DNA of 64,000 nt, from positions 1-64,000 of the forward strand of contig NZ_JAGHRB010000014.1 in assembly GCF_017743995.1 (NCBI RefSeq), in the 5' to 3' direction. This DNA is from Ruegeria sp. R13_0. GTDB lineage: Bacteria > Pseudomonadota > Alphaproteobacteria > Rhodobacterales > Rhodobacteraceae. A program made the position numbers and the translations under genes. Positions 46,844 through 56,523 of the stretch are shown here, one piece after another; within the stretch, counting starts at the first letter, position 1, and each line of letters opens with the position of its first letter. A model generated the notes under the pieces. It saw only the letters and a program-made list of their open reading frames with translations. It had not been told where the DNA came from and ran no database searches.

Positions 46844-47197
46844 TTAGTCCTCGTGCCCCAGCAGGGCAATCGGCGCATCCGGCGCGCGGTAGAAATCCAG
46901 CGGAGCTTTGTCGGAAGCAGCCGTATTGCGCTTGAACTCATAGCGCATTTCGCCTGCCTCTTCCTCGTCCGCGACGATCAGGCATTGATACAAATGGTTC
47001 GCGCCGTCATGGATATCGACTAGCCCGCGCAGACGCGGCGTGGTCTCGGCCTCGACTGTAAAGCCATTCTTCCACAATCTAAGAATTTTGAAGTAATTGT
47101 CGCCCATTTCCACCCGCAAACGGCTGGTCTTTTTCAAAGTGGCGATTCGCGCAGCCTCCAACTCAGCGCTCATTTCCTTGGAAACATAGGTACTCAT
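46844..47197 (-). CDS. Conserved hypothetical protein
   Basis: A 117-residue protein that starts at an ATG preceded by ggggggaaattt; the open-frame TTG three bases earlier is less likely. It has a helical N-terminus (KEMSAELEAARIATLKKTSR), then beta-rich parts (YFKILRLWKNGFTVEAET, LRGLVDIHDGANHLYQC, GEMRYEFKRNTAASDKAP). I believe similar proteins occur in other Rhodobacteraceae, but have no functional name; a PilZ-like fold is a guess from the strand pattern. Its 3' end abuts the inverted-repeat element. Confidence 0.75.
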   Translation of the reverse strand: MSTYVSKEMSAELEAARIATLKKTSRLRVEMGDNYFKILRLWKNGFTVEAETTPRLRGLVDIHDGANHLYQCLIVADEEEAGEMRYEFKRNTAASDKAPLDFYRAPDAPIALLGHED

Positions 47198-47293
47198 CAA
47201 ATTTCCCCCCTTCGATATCTCTTATTGTGGAGGCAAAACTGTAAAAATCCAGTGAAGCTGGCCACATAACTTCAAAGCGCTCGCAGATGTTGC

Positions 47294-47321
47294 GCGCACA
47301 TCTCAGACCGGTGATGTGCGC
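47294..47321. promoter_or_regulatory. Inverted repeat upstream of glutathionyl-hydroquinone reductase
   Basis: A 9-bp perfect inverted repeat (gcgcacatc / gatgtgcgc, spacer 10) lies 88 bp before the reductase start. It may be an operator or a leader hairpin; there is no T-run. Part of the open frame upstream of the reductase runs through it but is not conserved-looking. Confidence 0.4.
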
Positions 47322-47409
47322 AGGTGCAGGCTGCATGCGCGCGGGCTGTGATAGGAAGGCCGGGTTCTGCGCCCTATCTTTGCCGAAACGCAGATACGGA
47401 GGACGCGAG

Positions 47410-48399
47410 ATGGGCCTGTTGGTCGACGGAACCTGGCACGACACCTGGTATGACACCAAATCCACTGGCGGCGCGTTCAAGCGCAGCGCCGCTCAATTCC
47501 GCAATTGGCTGACGGCTGATGGCAGCGCTGGCGCCTCCGGCAAAGGTGGCTTTAAGGCTGAACCCGGGCGCTATCACCTCTATGTCAGTCACGCCTGTCC
47601 CTGGGCCCATCGCACACTGATCTTTCGGGAACTCAAAGGGCTGACCGATCTGATCTCAGTCTCGGTGGTGCATCCGGACATGCTGGACAAGGGCTGGAGT
47701 TTTGAAACCGACGATCACGGCGCGACCGGAGATGATCTTTACAGTCTGGACTACGCCCATCAGGTCTACACCAAGGCCGACCCCGCCTATTCCGGTCGGG
47801 TTACGGTGCCGATCCTGTGGGACAAACAGCAGGAGACGATCGTCTCGAACGAAAGCTCGGAAATCATCCGCATGTTCAACTCGGCCTTCAACGAGATCAC
47901 GGGCAACCGCGATGACTACTGGCCCGAGGCAATGCGGGATGCGATCGAAGAGGTCAACGCGCGGATCTATTCGGACGTCAATAATGGTGTCTACAAATCC
48001 GGCTTTGCCACCTCACAGCAGGCCTATGACGCCGCCATCCACCCCCTGTTCGACACGTTAGACTGGCTCGAGGACCGGCTGGCCCGGAACCGCTACCTGA
48101 TGGGCGACCGCGTGACCGAGGCTGACTGGCGTTTGTTCACCACGCTGATCCGGTTCGATCCGGTCTATCACCTGCACTTCAAGTGCAACAAACGCCGGTT
48201 GATCGACTACCCCAACCTCTGGGCCTATACGCGTGAGCTATATCAATGGCCGGGCGTCGCGCAGACCGTGAACATGAACCATATCGTGCGGCACTATCAC
48301 TACAGTCACGACAGCATCAATCCGCACCGGATCATCCCGGTGAACCCGACCCTCGACTATCTTGAACCGCACGGACGGGATCAGCGCCCCGCCGCGTAG
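47410..48399 (+). CDS. Glutathionyl-hydroquinone reductase
   Basis: A 329-residue glutathione transferase of the Xi class (YqjG/PcpF/ECM4 type) that reduces glutathionyl-hydroquinones. The catalytic Cys63 lies in HACPWAHRTL, followed by VTVPILWDK, the SNESSEIIRMFN block (about 156-167) and the family-specific RFDPVYHLHFKCNKR. The ATG at 47410 is chosen over 47287, whose extension is Cys-rich and not typical. Its last 19 bases overlap the end of the convergent receiver gene. Confidence 0.93.
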   Translation: MGLLVDGTWHDTWYDTKSTGGAFKRSAAQFRNWLTADGSAGASGKGGFKAEPGRYHLYVSHACPWAHRTLIFRELKGLTDLISVSVVHPDMLDKGWSFETDDHGATGDDLYSLDYAHQVYTKADPAYSGRVTVPILWDKQQETIVSNESSEIIRMFNSAFNEITGNRDDYWPEAMRDAIEEVNARIYSDVNNGVYKSGFATSQQAYDAAIHPLFDTLDWLEDRLARNRYLMGDRVTEADWRLFTTLIRFDPVYHLHFKCNKRRLIDYPNLWAYTRELYQWPGVAQTVNMNHIVRHYHYSHDSINPHRIIPVNPTLDYLEPHGRDQRPAA

Positions 48400-48743
48400 T
48401 GTTCCACCATCGCCGCTAGATCCTCGGGCGGGGTGCCGCTTTGCACATAGGCGCAGGCATTGGGACTGTGGGCAAAGATCGACCCGTCCGAGAAGAAGGT
48501 GGTGTTGGTGACAAAAATCACCCGCGCCTCAGGGCGGCGGTAGCTGGCGAAGTCGGCCACAGCCAGCGCGCTGCCGGTTTCCAGAACCAGATCCAGCACG
48601 ATAATCTCGAACTCAGAGCCATAGAGCGCCAGTATCGCGGCCTCTTGCCCGGCCACAAGCGTCACCTCGGCACCTTGTCGTTCAAGATGCCTTTTCCAGA
48701 CCCGACCCAGATCGGGGTTACTCTCAACAATCAAAACTTTCAT
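48381..48743 (-). CDS. Stand-alone, atypical receiver domain
   Basis: A 120-residue CheY-like protein with the phospho-acceptor Asp51 in EIIVLDLVLE and Thr79 in FVTNTT. The N-terminal acidic pocket has only Glu7 (VESNPD) instead of an acidic pair, and the conserved Lys is replaced by Gln101 (YVQSGT). It may bind phosphate weakly or work without it. No kinase gene lies nearby. The ATG at 48743 is chosen because the first strand begins there. Confidence 0.82.
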   Translation of the reverse strand: MKVLIVESNPDLGRVWKRHLERQGAEVTLVAGQEAAILALYGSEFEIIVLDLVLETGSALAVADFASYRRPEARVIFVTNTTFFSDGSIFAHSPNACAYVQSGTPPEDLAAMVEHYAAGR

Positions 48744-48924
48744 ACTACAACCTCGGCACTTGGTGTGGTGAGTGGTGCCGACCCCCAAGACCCGTGATCA
48801 CGCCATTTCCTTAACAAAGTGTTAACTCTGCCTGCTGACGGGTCTGATCACGCGGATTTGCTTGTCAAAACGGCGAAAATCCGCTTGAAGCGGGGCGAAT
48901 ACGTCATTTGGGATATGCGGTGGG

Positions 48925-49884
48925 ATGAACGATAGCGAATTGAATCCTCGTGCGAAACGCGACCATGGTGGCGGTCTGGATGGGGCCATCGCGCAATATG
49001 GCGGCGCACGCAGCGATTGGATCGACCTGTCCACCGGCATCAATCCGCATCCCTACCCGATCGCAGGGCTGCACCCCTCGGATTGGACCGAACTGCCCGA
49101 TCATGGGGCGTTCGAGCGGCTCAGCACTGCGGCTCGCCAATTCTGGAATGTCCCGGCTGAGGCGGCAATCCTGCCCGCGCCCGGAGCTTCGGCTCTGATC
49201 GCGCGCATTCCCGCACTGGCAGCGCAAGGCCGGGTGCAGATCACGATGCCCACCTACAACGAACATGCCGCCGCCTTTCAGGCTCAAGGCTGGTCGGTGC
49301 AGGAAACCGGCCCTGCTGATGCGCGCGTGATTGTACACCCGAACAATCCGGATGGCCGGGTGTGGCAGGTCAGCGACGCCACCGCGCCTTTGACCATCAT
49401 TGACGAGAGCTTTTGCGACGTGATGCCCTGTGCCTCACTGATCCATCTGGCCGGACAGCCCGGCGTGATCGTGCTGAAAAGTTTTGGCAAGTTCTGGGGG
49501 CTGGCCGGGATGCGTCTGGGCTTTGCCATCGGCGCGCCGGACCTGATTGCCAGACTGAACGACCTGACCGGCCCGTGGGCTGTCTCGGGCCCTGCGCTGC
49601 GGGTCGGAACACAAGCCCTGCAGGACACGGATTGGGCGCGCGAGACCCGCGTGCGTCTGGAGGCCGAGACCACCCGACTGGACGCCATGGTTACTGATAA
49701 ACGCGCGCGGCTGGTCGGAGGCACAAGCCTGTTCCGCCTTTACGAGGTCGATGATGCGGCCCTCTGGCAAGACCGATTGGCACAGGCATATATCTGGAGC
49801 CGCATTTTCCCCTACTCCCAACGCTATCTGCGCCTCGGCTTGCCTCCCACACATGGATGGGATCGGCTGGAGGCCGCGCTGTGA
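48925..49884 (+). CDS. cobC: Threonine-phosphate decarboxylase (cobalamin pathway)
   Basis: A 319-residue PLP enzyme that decarboxylates threonine phosphate to aminopropanol phosphate, used for the nucleotide loop of B12. The N-terminus has [15 protein letters not shown] and [12 protein letters not shown], typical of CobC/CobD; PLP Lys lies in [18 protein letters not shown] (about 184-201). The symbol cobC follows Pseudomonas naming; the Salmonella name is cobD. It overlaps the next gene by four bases (GTGA). Confidence 0.93.
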   Translation: MNDSELNPRAKRDHGGGLDGAIAQYGGARSDWIDLSTGINPHPYPIAGLHPSDWTELPDHGAFERLSTAARQFWNVPAEAAILPAPGASALIARIPALAAQGRVQITMPTYNEHAAAFQAQGWSVQETGPADARVIVHPNNPDGRVWQVSDATAPLTIIDESFCDVMPCASLIHLAGQPGVIVLKSFGKFWGLAGMRLGFAIGAPDLIARLNDLTGPWAVSGPALRVGTQALQDTDWARETRVRLEAETTRLDAMVTDKRARLVGGTSLFRLYEVDDAALWQDRLAQAYIWSRIFPYSQRYLRLGLPPTHGWDRLEAAL

Positions 49885-50801
49885 GCATCCCCTTTCTGTT
49901 GGTCTGCGCCATGTGTCTGGACGCGGCGTTGGGTGAGCCGGACTGGCTCTGGTCCCGCATCCGGCACCCTGCGGTGGTAATCGGCAACGCCATTGGATGG
50001 CTGGACAATCGGCTGAACCACGGGGCGGGGCGGCGCGCCAAAGGCGTCTGCACGCTGATCCTGCTGGTCGTGACAGCCCTTGGTGTCGGCTGGGTACTGG
50101 CACAGCTGGGCGGAGTGATCGAGATTCTGGTCTGTGCGATCCTGTTGGCGCAGAAGTCGCTTGTGACCCATGTCCGCGCCGTCGGCGAAGGGCTACACGC
50201 CTCGCTTGCGGACGGGCGCGCGCAGGTGGCCATGATCGTCTCGCGCGACACACGCGACATGACCGAGGAACAGGTCGCCCGGTCCGCGATCGAAAGCGCG
50301 GCAGAGAACCTCAGCGACGGCGTTATCGCGCCCGCTTTCTGGTTTCTGGTGGCGGGTCTACCAGGGCTGTTGGTCTACAAGGCAGTGAATACCGCTGACA
50401 GCATGATCGGCTACCGCACCGAGAAACACCGCGATTTTGGCTGGGCCTCGGCCCGGTTCGACGATCTGCTGAACCTGATCCCTGCGCGCCTGACCTGCAT
50501 GATGATCGTGGCGCTGTCAGGTCAATGGGCACGTTGGAACGATATCCTGCAGGACGCCCACCGCCATATCTCGCCCAATGCAGGCTGGCCCGAGGCCGCC
50601 GTGGCCCGCGCGCTCGACGTCGCACTGGCCGGGCCGCGTAGCTATGACGGACAATTGCGCGACCTGGCCTGGGTCAATGGCGATGCGCGCCGTCAGATCG
50701 GCGCGGCAGAGGTTTTCCGCGCATGCGACATGCTCTGGCGTGTCTGGGGGCTTGCGCTTGGCCTCGTCTCAGTGTGGGTTGGGATCAACGTGATCTTCTA
50801 A
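49881..50801 (+). CDS. cbiB: Adenosylcobinamide-phosphate synthase (CbiB-type)
   Basis: A 306-residue membrane protein from a GTG start, joining aminopropanol (or its phosphate) to adenosylcobyric acid. Conserved blocks are [27 protein letters not shown] and [14 protein letters not shown], followed by [19 protein letters not shown]. The alphaproteobacterial name is cobD. It is translated with the decarboxylase; a cobalamin riboswitch was not found upstream. Confidence 0.94.
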   Translation: MSIPFLLVCAMCLDAALGEPDWLWSRIRHPAVVIGNAIGWLDNRLNHGAGRRAKGVCTLILLVVTALGVGWVLAQLGGVIEILVCAILLAQKSLVTHVRAVGEGLHASLADGRAQVAMIVSRDTRDMTEEQVARSAIESAAENLSDGVIAPAFWFLVAGLPGLLVYKAVNTADSMIGYRTEKHRDFGWASARFDDLLNLIPARLTCMMIVALSGQWARWNDILQDAHRHISPNAGWPEAAVARALDVALAGPRSYDGQLRDLAWVNGDARRQIGAAEVFRACDMLWRVWGLALGLVSVWVGINVIF

Positions 50802-50811
50802 AGGACGCCTC

Positions 50812-51975
50812 ATGCGCTTTCTGTCCGGCCTTTTCGCCGCCGCCCTGTTCGCCTCGCCCGCCTTTGCGCAATGTGGCGGAGGGTTCAATTCCTTCGTCAA
50901 AGGGCTGAAGGCCGAGGCCGTCCAGCAGGGGTTCGACAAACCGACTGTCGACGCCTTCTTCAAGGGCGTCCAGCAGGACAATGCGGTTCTGAGAGCCGAC
51001 CGCGCGCAGGGCGTGTTCCAAAAACCGTTCATCGACTTTTCGCGCCGCTTGATCTCACAAAACCGGATCGACCGAGGCAAGGCCATGTCGCAGAAATACG
51101 ACGCGGTCTTCGACCGGATCGAGCGCGAATATGGTGTCTCGCGCGGGGTCCTGCTGGCCTTCTGGGCCTTTGAGACCGACTACGGCGCGGTTCAAGGCGA
51201 TTTCAACACCCGCAACGCACTGGTCACGCTGGCCCACGACTGCCGCCGCCCCGAGTTGTTCCGGCCTCAAATCTTCGCCGCGCTGGAGCTGTACAGTCAG
51301 GGCAATTTCGACCCCGCCCGCACGACTGGCGCCTGGGCCGGAGAAATCGGCATGGTTCAGATGCTGCCCCGCGACATACTGGAAAACGGCGTGGATGGGG
51401 ATGGAGACGGCAAGGTCTCGCTAAAAACCTCGGCCCCGGATGCGCTGATGTCGGGGGGTAAGATGCTATCCCATCTGGGTTGGCAACCGGGCCAACCCTG
51501 GCTGCAAGAGGTCACGGTGCCCGCGCAAATGGATTGGTCTCTGTCTGGGCCGGGCAAACCGCGTTCCGTCTCTGACTGGCAGGCGATGGGTGTGCAGGCC
51601 CGTAGCGGCTCGCTGGCCAACCTGCCTGCCTCGCTGATCCTGCCGCAGGGGCACAAAGGGCCGGCCTTTCTGGCCTATCCGAATTTCGACGTCTATTTCG
51701 AATGGAACCAAAGCTTTACCTATGTCCTGACCGCCGCCTATTTCGGCACAAGGCTGGAAGGCGCGCAGATCTATGACGCGGGCAATCCGGCCGCGGGCCT
51801 GAACGGCGCACAGATGAAGCAATTGCAGAGCAAACTGCAGGCGCGTGACTATGACGTGGGCAAAATCGACGGGATTTTAGGGGCTGGTACCCGAGCGGCA
51901 GTGCAGGCCGAGCAGAAACGATTGGGCCTACCTGCAGATGCTTGGCCGACGGCGGAGTTGTTGAACAGGCTGTAA
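50812..51975 (+). CDS. Lytic murein transglycosylase, MltB type
   Basis: A 387-residue periplasmic protein with signal peptide (1-19), a transglycosylase domain whose catalytic Glu121 lies in FWAFETDYG, a GEIGMVQMLP motif (about 176-185) and a C-terminal peptidoglycan-binding domain (LQSKLQARDYDVGKIDGILG, about 340-359). It cleaves the glycan strand with 1,6-anhydro product formation. It follows cbiB by 10 bp, probably within the same transcript. Confidence 0.93.
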   Translation: MRFLSGLFAAALFASPAFAQCGGGFNSFVKGLKAEAVQQGFDKPTVDAFFKGVQQDNAVLRADRAQGVFQKPFIDFSRRLISQNRIDRGKAMSQKYDAVFDRIEREYGVSRGVLLAFWAFETDYGAVQGDFNTRNALVTLAHDCRRPELFRPQIFAALELYSQGNFDPARTTGAWAGEIGMVQMLPRDILENGVDGDGDGKVSLKTSAPDALMSGGKMLSHLGWQPGQPWLQEVTVPAQMDWSLSGPGKPRSVSDWQAMGVQARSGSLANLPASLILPQGHKGPAFLAYPNFDVYFEWNQSFTYVLTAAYFGTRLEGAQIYDAGNPAAGLNGAQMKQLQSKLQARDYDVGKIDGILGAGTRAAVQAEQKRLGLPADAWPTAELLNRL

Positions 51976-51988
51976 GGCTCAGCCTGCC

Positions 51989-52426
51989 TTAGTCATCTTT
52001 GAATACGGGGCGTGGCGCGCCATTTTCGTCCAACGCGACGAAGACAAACTCGGCATCCGTGACCTTTTGCCCATTCTGAGATTGCCGAGGGCGCGCCCAG
52101 ACATCCACGTGCACACGCATGGAGGTGCGCCCGACGTGAACCAGCGTCGCATAGAGGGTCACTTCATCCCCAACCTTGACAGGCTGCAAAAACTGCATCG
52201 CCTCGACCGAGACGGTCGCCGCCCGCCCCTGCGCCACGCGCCCGGCCATATTGCCCGCCGCCAGATCCATCTGCGACATCAACCAGCCGCCAAAGATATC
52301 ACCAGCCGGGTTGGTGTCCGAAGGCATGGCAATGGTGCGAATGACCAGCACACCCTCCGCTTGCTGACGGCCATGCGATCCGAGCTTCTTTCCGCGGGCC
52401 AGCCGTGCGTCGATGTCCTGGGTCAC
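51989..52426 (-). CDS. Acyl-CoA thioesterase (YciA-like hotdog)
   Basis: A 145-residue hotdog protein with the motif MPSDTNPAGDIFGGWLMSQM (about 34-53), including the catalytic Asp, and FLQPVKVGDEV. It hydrolyses acyl-CoA; the chain-length range is not evident. It is convergent with the MltB gene, separated by 13 bp. Confidence 0.92.
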   Translation of the reverse strand: MTQDIDARLARGKKLGSHGRQQAEGVLVIRTIAMPSDTNPAGDIFGGWLMSQMDLAAGNMAGRVAQGRAATVSVEAMQFLQPVKVGDEVTLYATLVHVGRTSMRVHVDVWARPRQSQNGQKVTDAEFVFVALDENGAPRPVFKDD

Positions 52427-52520
52427 TGATCAATTCCTTTACGAGGCGACTATCCGGCCAGCTATTCCGCCGGTCTCAGAACAGTTACGCAAGACCAGCG
52501 CCGCAGCACAATGCCAAACA

Positions 52521-52871
52521 TCACTCGGGCCGCACGGGATAGCGGTTGCCCTTTTCATCTATCAGGATCAGCCGCTCACCACTTCGCACATAGAGATCGC
52601 ACCGGCTGAACCCGTTGCGATAGGCGATACAAACGCTGCCATCCTCTGCAATGGAATAGGTGCCAAAGGCGGATTCTCCGCTGGCGTAGGTGTAGGAATA
52701 GGCTCCTCCGGCTGAGTATTTGGACTGACCGTCGTCAAAGAAGGTCAAAGTCCGGCCCGCCAAGCCGTTCAGCTCTTCAGAGGTTAAAGGCACGTCTCCG
52801 GGCTTTACGGCCCATTCGGCGGCAGAAAGCGGGCTGGCGGATAGCAGGGCGAGCAACAGAAAACGTATCAT
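52521..52871 (-). CDS. Small exported hypothetical protein
   Basis: A 116-residue protein with an N-terminal signal peptide ending near SAAEW. The mature part has the pattern LNGLAGRTLTFFDDGQ, SAGGAYSYTYASGESAFGTYSIAEDGSVC and SRCDLYV, with two cysteines that may pair. It somewhat recalls DUF995-type proteins (DG...C and RC), but the match is weak. It lies between the smc and thioesterase genes on the same strand. Confidence 0.7.
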   Translation of the reverse strand: MIRFLLLALLSASPLSAAEWAVKPGDVPLTSEELNGLAGRTLTFFDDGQSKYSAGGAYSYTYASGESAFGTYSIAEDGSVCIAYRNGFSRCDLYVRSGERLILIDEKGNRYPVRPE

Positions 52872-52926
52872 GCCGCCACCCTAGCCCGAAGCGTCGTGAA
52901 ACAGGCATAACGTTGCGGTGAGGGGG

Positions 52927-55900
52927 TCAGGCGACCATCTGCTCGGCTTTTTTCAGATCAACCGAGACCAGCTGGCTGACGCCCTGCTCCTGCATGGTGA
53001 CGCCGAACAGCCGATCCATCCGTGCCATGGTTACGGCGTGGTGGGTGATGATCAGGAACCGCGTGTCGGTCTGGCGGCACATCTCGTCCAGCAGGTCGCA
53101 GAACCGGGTAACGTTGGCATCGTCCAGCGGCGCGTCGACCTCGTCCAGCACGCAGATCGGGGCCGGATTGGCGAGGAAAACGCCAAAGATCAGCGCGGTC
53201 GCGGTCAGAGTCTGCTCACCGCCCGACAATAGGCTGAGGGTCGAGAGCTTCTTGCCCGGCGGCTGGCACATGATCTCAAGCCCCGCATCCAGCGGGTCAT
53301 CGCTTTCGACCATGACCAGATTGGCCTCACCACCGCCAAACAGGTGCTTGAACAGCATGGCGAAGTTCGAATTCACCTGTTCAAACGCGGTCAGCAGACG
53401 CTCACGCCCTTCGCGGTTGAGGCTGGCAATGCCGCTGCGCAGAGCCTTGATTGCCTCTTCCAGATCAGCCTTTTCGCCGTTCAGAGTGTCGAACTCTTCC
53501 TGCACTTCCTTGCTGTCTTCTTCGGCCCGCAGGTTCACCGCGCCCATCGCGTCGCGCTGGCGTTTGTGGCGGTTGACCTCTGCCTCGAGCGCATCGGCGG
53601 CAGGCATCTGATCCGGGTTCACGTCCAACTGGTTCAGCAATTGGTTCGGGGTCAGCTGCTGATCTTCGGCAATCCGTTCCGCCGCTGCCGCGACGCCTTC
53701 CTTGGCCGCATCGCAGCGCGCCTCGGCGGCCGCACGGGTTTCGCGCGCTTCTGAGGCCAAGCGTTCCGCGTCTCGCTCGGCCAGAACCACGTCTCGCTGC
53801 TGGGTTTCGGCCTCGGCAAGCTTATCGGCGGCCTCAGCCCGGCGGGCTTCTGCGGCTTCGATCATCTCGTTCAGCTCTTCCCGTGCCTCGGCGATCTCGG
53901 CGGGCGCGGCCATGGCCTCGGAGAGTTCCTCCTCGGACCCCTCCTTGCGGTCAGCCAGTTCGGAAATCCGCTTTTCGGCGGTCTCCAACCGGTGCTTCCA
54001 CCCGCTGAGGTCTTTTGTCACCTCCTGGCTGCGACGTGTCCGAGCCTCACCTTCGCGGCGCAACTCATCATGGGTCGAGCGGTGGGTCAGCATGGTGATG
54101 CGCGCGGCTTCGACCGTTTGCTTGATGTCTTCGACCTGCGCGCGGGCACTGTCCAGGTCACCCAGTTCGGCCAGCGCGGCTTCGGCCTCACGCAGTTGCG
54201 CGCGGGCGGACATGGCGTCGTCCTTGTGGCGATCCACAGACAGGGTCAGAGTTTCCAGCTTGCCCTGCGCCAGATTGCGATCCGCTTCGGCGCGCGACAA
54301 GGCGCGGGCAGTTTCGGCCATGCGCTGATCGGCAGCGCGGCGAGCCTCACGCGCGCGGCGGTCGGCTTCGGTAACATCGGCCAATTGCTGCGACAGGGCT
54401 TCATGCGCAGCGCGGGCCCCTTCGGCCTGCGCCTCGGTGCGGGCGAGTTCCTGCTTTAGGGCCTCCAGCTTGTTCAGCTGCTCCAACCGCAAGGCGGCAG
54501 CGCTTGGGGCATCTTCGGCCCAGGCGCGGAACCCGTCCCAGCGCCACAGATCACCGGATCGCGACACCAGCCGCTGACCCGGTTTCAAGGACGTCTGCAA
54601 CCGCGCGCCAAGCTCTCCATCCACCAAGCCGATCTGCGCGATCCGGCGGCTGAGGCGATCCGGCCCCGAGACATGCAGCGCCAAAGGTTCGGCCCCTTCT
54701 GGCAGAGGCTGGTCGGCGTCATACCCCGCGACCTGAACCCAACCTGATGGTCCGTCGCCCTCAACCAACGGCGCGCGCAGGTCATCAGCCAAAGCCGCCC
54801 CCAGCGCCTTTTCAAAGCCCGGTGCGACGCGCAACAGGTCCAGCACCTGCCCGCCTTCGGCAGTGTCTCGTTCGACCAGCTTGGCCAACGCGGTGGTTTC
54901 AGCCCGGATGGCCCCCAACTCACCCTCAGCCTCGGACCGTTGGGCCCTTGCCTCAGCCTCGCGCGCCTGCGTCTCGGTCCGCATCTCATCAGCGGCAGCC
55001 AGCGCTTCTTCGGCCGCTTCGGCAGCTTCGCGGGCCTCTTCTTCACCCTCTTGCGCCGCCTCAAAAGCGTCATCCGCGCGCGTCAGGGCAGACTTTGCTT
55101 CGTCCACCGCCACCCGCGCTTTCTCTTCTTCGCCCTCAGAGCGGGCCAAGGTCTTGCGGCTGTCCTCAACCAAGCGCTGCGCCGACTGGTGGCGTGCGAC
55201 CAGGCGGGCCATATCCTCAGTCTGTTGAGACAGGTGGTCTTCGCGTTCCTGCAGGATCGAAGCCGCTTCGCGAGCCACCTCAGCTGCTTCGGCGACCTTC
55301 TCATCATGACCTTCCGCAGCCTTGATCAGCTCGCGGGCTTCCCATTCCAAGCGCTCGATCATTTCGCCTGCATCGCGGTTCAGGCCAGTTTCGCGTTCGA
55401 TATCGTTGCCGAGTTGCTGAATGCGGTTGGTCAGCGTTTCAATGGTCTGGCGCGCGCGGGTTTCCTGATCCGAGAGCTGATCGCGCTGCACTTGCTGGCG
55501 TTGCAGGACGGCGGCGGCGATGGCCTCTTCCTCGCGCAGGGGCGGCAAGGATTCCTCGATCTTAGCGCGTTTGGCGGCGGCTTCGCGGGCAGCGGCCTCG
55601 GCGCGTGAAGCTTCGGTGATCCGGTCGCGCAGCTTGTCTTCAGCAACCTGGCGGGCGATATCGGCTTCTTTCCAGCGCCGATAGAGCAGCATCCCCTCGG
55701 CCTGCCGCAACTGTTCCCCAATCTCGCGGTAGCGGGCCGCCTGACGGGCCTGACGCGCCAATTGCGCAAGCTGGCCACCCAACTGTTCCAGTACGTCATC
55801 GACACGGGTCAGGTTGGCCTCGGTGCCTTTCAGCTTCAACTCGGCCTCATGCCGCCGCTGGTAGAGGCCCGAGATCCCGGCAGCCTCTTCCAGAATGCGG

Positions 55901-56382
55901 CGTCGGGCGCGGGGCTTGGCGTTGATCAGCTCGGCAATGCGGTTCTGACCCACCAATGCCGGCGAGTGCGCCCCGGTCGAGGCATCGGCAAACAGCATCT
56001 GCACATCGCGGGCGCGCACGTCCTTGCCGTTGGTCTTGTAGGCGCTGCCGACATCGCGAGTGATGCGTCGAATGATCTCCAACTGATCGCTGTCATTGAA
56101 GCCCGAAGGCGCCAGACGTTCCGAGTTGTCCATGGTCAGGACCACTTCGGCAAAATTGCGCGCGGGCCGCGTGGCTGCACCGGCGAATATCACATCCTCC
56201 ATCGCGCCGCCACGCATGGATTTGGGACGGTTTTCGCCCATCACCCAGCGCAGAGCTTCAAGAAGGTTGGATTTGCCGCAGCCATTGGGACCCACCACAC
56301 CGGTCAACCCGTCCGCAATGATCAGATCGGTCGGATCAACAAAGCTTTTGAAGCCAGTCAGTTTGAGTTTGCTAAAGCGCAA
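52927..56382 (-). CDS. smc: Chromosome segregation protein SMC
   Basis: A 1151-residue structural-maintenance-of-chromosomes ATPase. The N-terminal Walker A GPNGCGKSNLLEALRW (32-47) and C-terminal LLSGGEQTLTA with VLDEVDAPLDDANV form the head; two long coiled-coil arms surround a hinge (around residues 520-600, VQVAGYDADQPLPEG and LHVSGPDRLSRRI). Condensin organises and separates sister chromosomes with ScpA/ScpB, not seen here. The start codon is TTG (RC at 56380-56382), chosen because the protein begins MRFSKLKLTGFKSF as in homologues. Confidence 0.96.
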   Translation of the reverse strand: MRFSKLKLTGFKSFVDPTDLIIADGLTGVVGPNGCGKSNLLEALRWVMGENRPKSMRGGAMEDVIFAGAATRPARNFAEVVLTMDNSERLAPSGFNDSDQLEIIRRITRDVGSAYKTNGKDVRARDVQMLFADASTGAHSPALVGQNRIAELINAKPRARRRILEEAAGISGLYQRRHEAELKLKGTEANLTRVDDVLEQLGGQLAQLARQARQAARYREIGEQLRQAEGMLLYRRWKEADIARQVAEDKLRDRITEASRAEAAAREAAAKRAKIEESLPPLREEEAIAAAVLQRQQVQRDQLSDQETRARQTIETLTNRIQQLGNDIERETGLNRDAGEMIERLEWEARELIKAAEGHDEKVAEAAEVAREAASILQEREDHLSQQTEDMARLVARHQSAQRLVEDSRKTLARSEGEEEKARVAVDEAKSALTRADDAFEAAQEGEEEAREAAEAAEEALAAADEMRTETQAREAEARAQRSEAEGELGAIRAETTALAKLVERDTAEGGQVLDLLRVAPGFEKALGAALADDLRAPLVEGDGPSGWVQVAGYDADQPLPEGAEPLALHVSGPDRLSRRIAQIGLVDGELGARLQTSLKPGQRLVSRSGDLWRWDGFRAWAEDAPSAAALRLEQLNKLEALKQELARTEAQAEGARAAHEALSQQLADVTEADRRAREARRAADQRMAETARALSRAEADRNLAQGKLETLTLSVDRHKDDAMSARAQLREAEAALAELGDLDSARAQVEDIKQTVEAARITMLTHRSTHDELRREGEARTRRSQEVTKDLSGWKHRLETAEKRISELADRKEGSEEELSEAMAAPAEIAEAREELNEMIEAAEARRAEAADKLAEAETQQRDVVLAERDAERLASEARETRAAAEARCDAAKEGVAAAAERIAEDQQLTPNQLLNQLDVNPDQMPAADALEAEVNRHKRQRDAMGAVNLRAEEDSKEVQEEFDTLNGEKADLEEAIKALRSGIASLNREGRERLLTAFEQVNSNFAMLFKHLFGGGEANLVMVESDDPLDAGLEIMCQPPGKKLSTLSLLSGGEQTLTATALIFGVFLANPAPICVLDEVDAPLDDANVTRFCDLLDEMCRQTDTRFLIITHHAVTMARMDRLFGVTMQEQGVSQLVSVDLKKAEQMVA

Positions 56383-56523
56383 AGGCCGCCTGTCCCATGA
56401 TTCCTAATACAGGGAAGTCTGCGCAACGGATTGGGGCCGAGTCAACGGATATGCGCAGGATATGGGCGATGGACCCGAGTTATCCACAACATCTTGGCAG
56501 TTTCACGCGCAATGCGGCGCGCG

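Noticed and set aside
48744-48924. A possible cobalamin riboswitch before cobC
   Set aside because: No B12-box or typical conserved leader was found in the 181 bp.
56480-56488. A perfect DnaA-box sequence ttatccaca
   Set aside because: It is single, with no AT-rich unwinding region or further boxes, and no dnaA, parA or gidA gene nearby, so it is not an origin.
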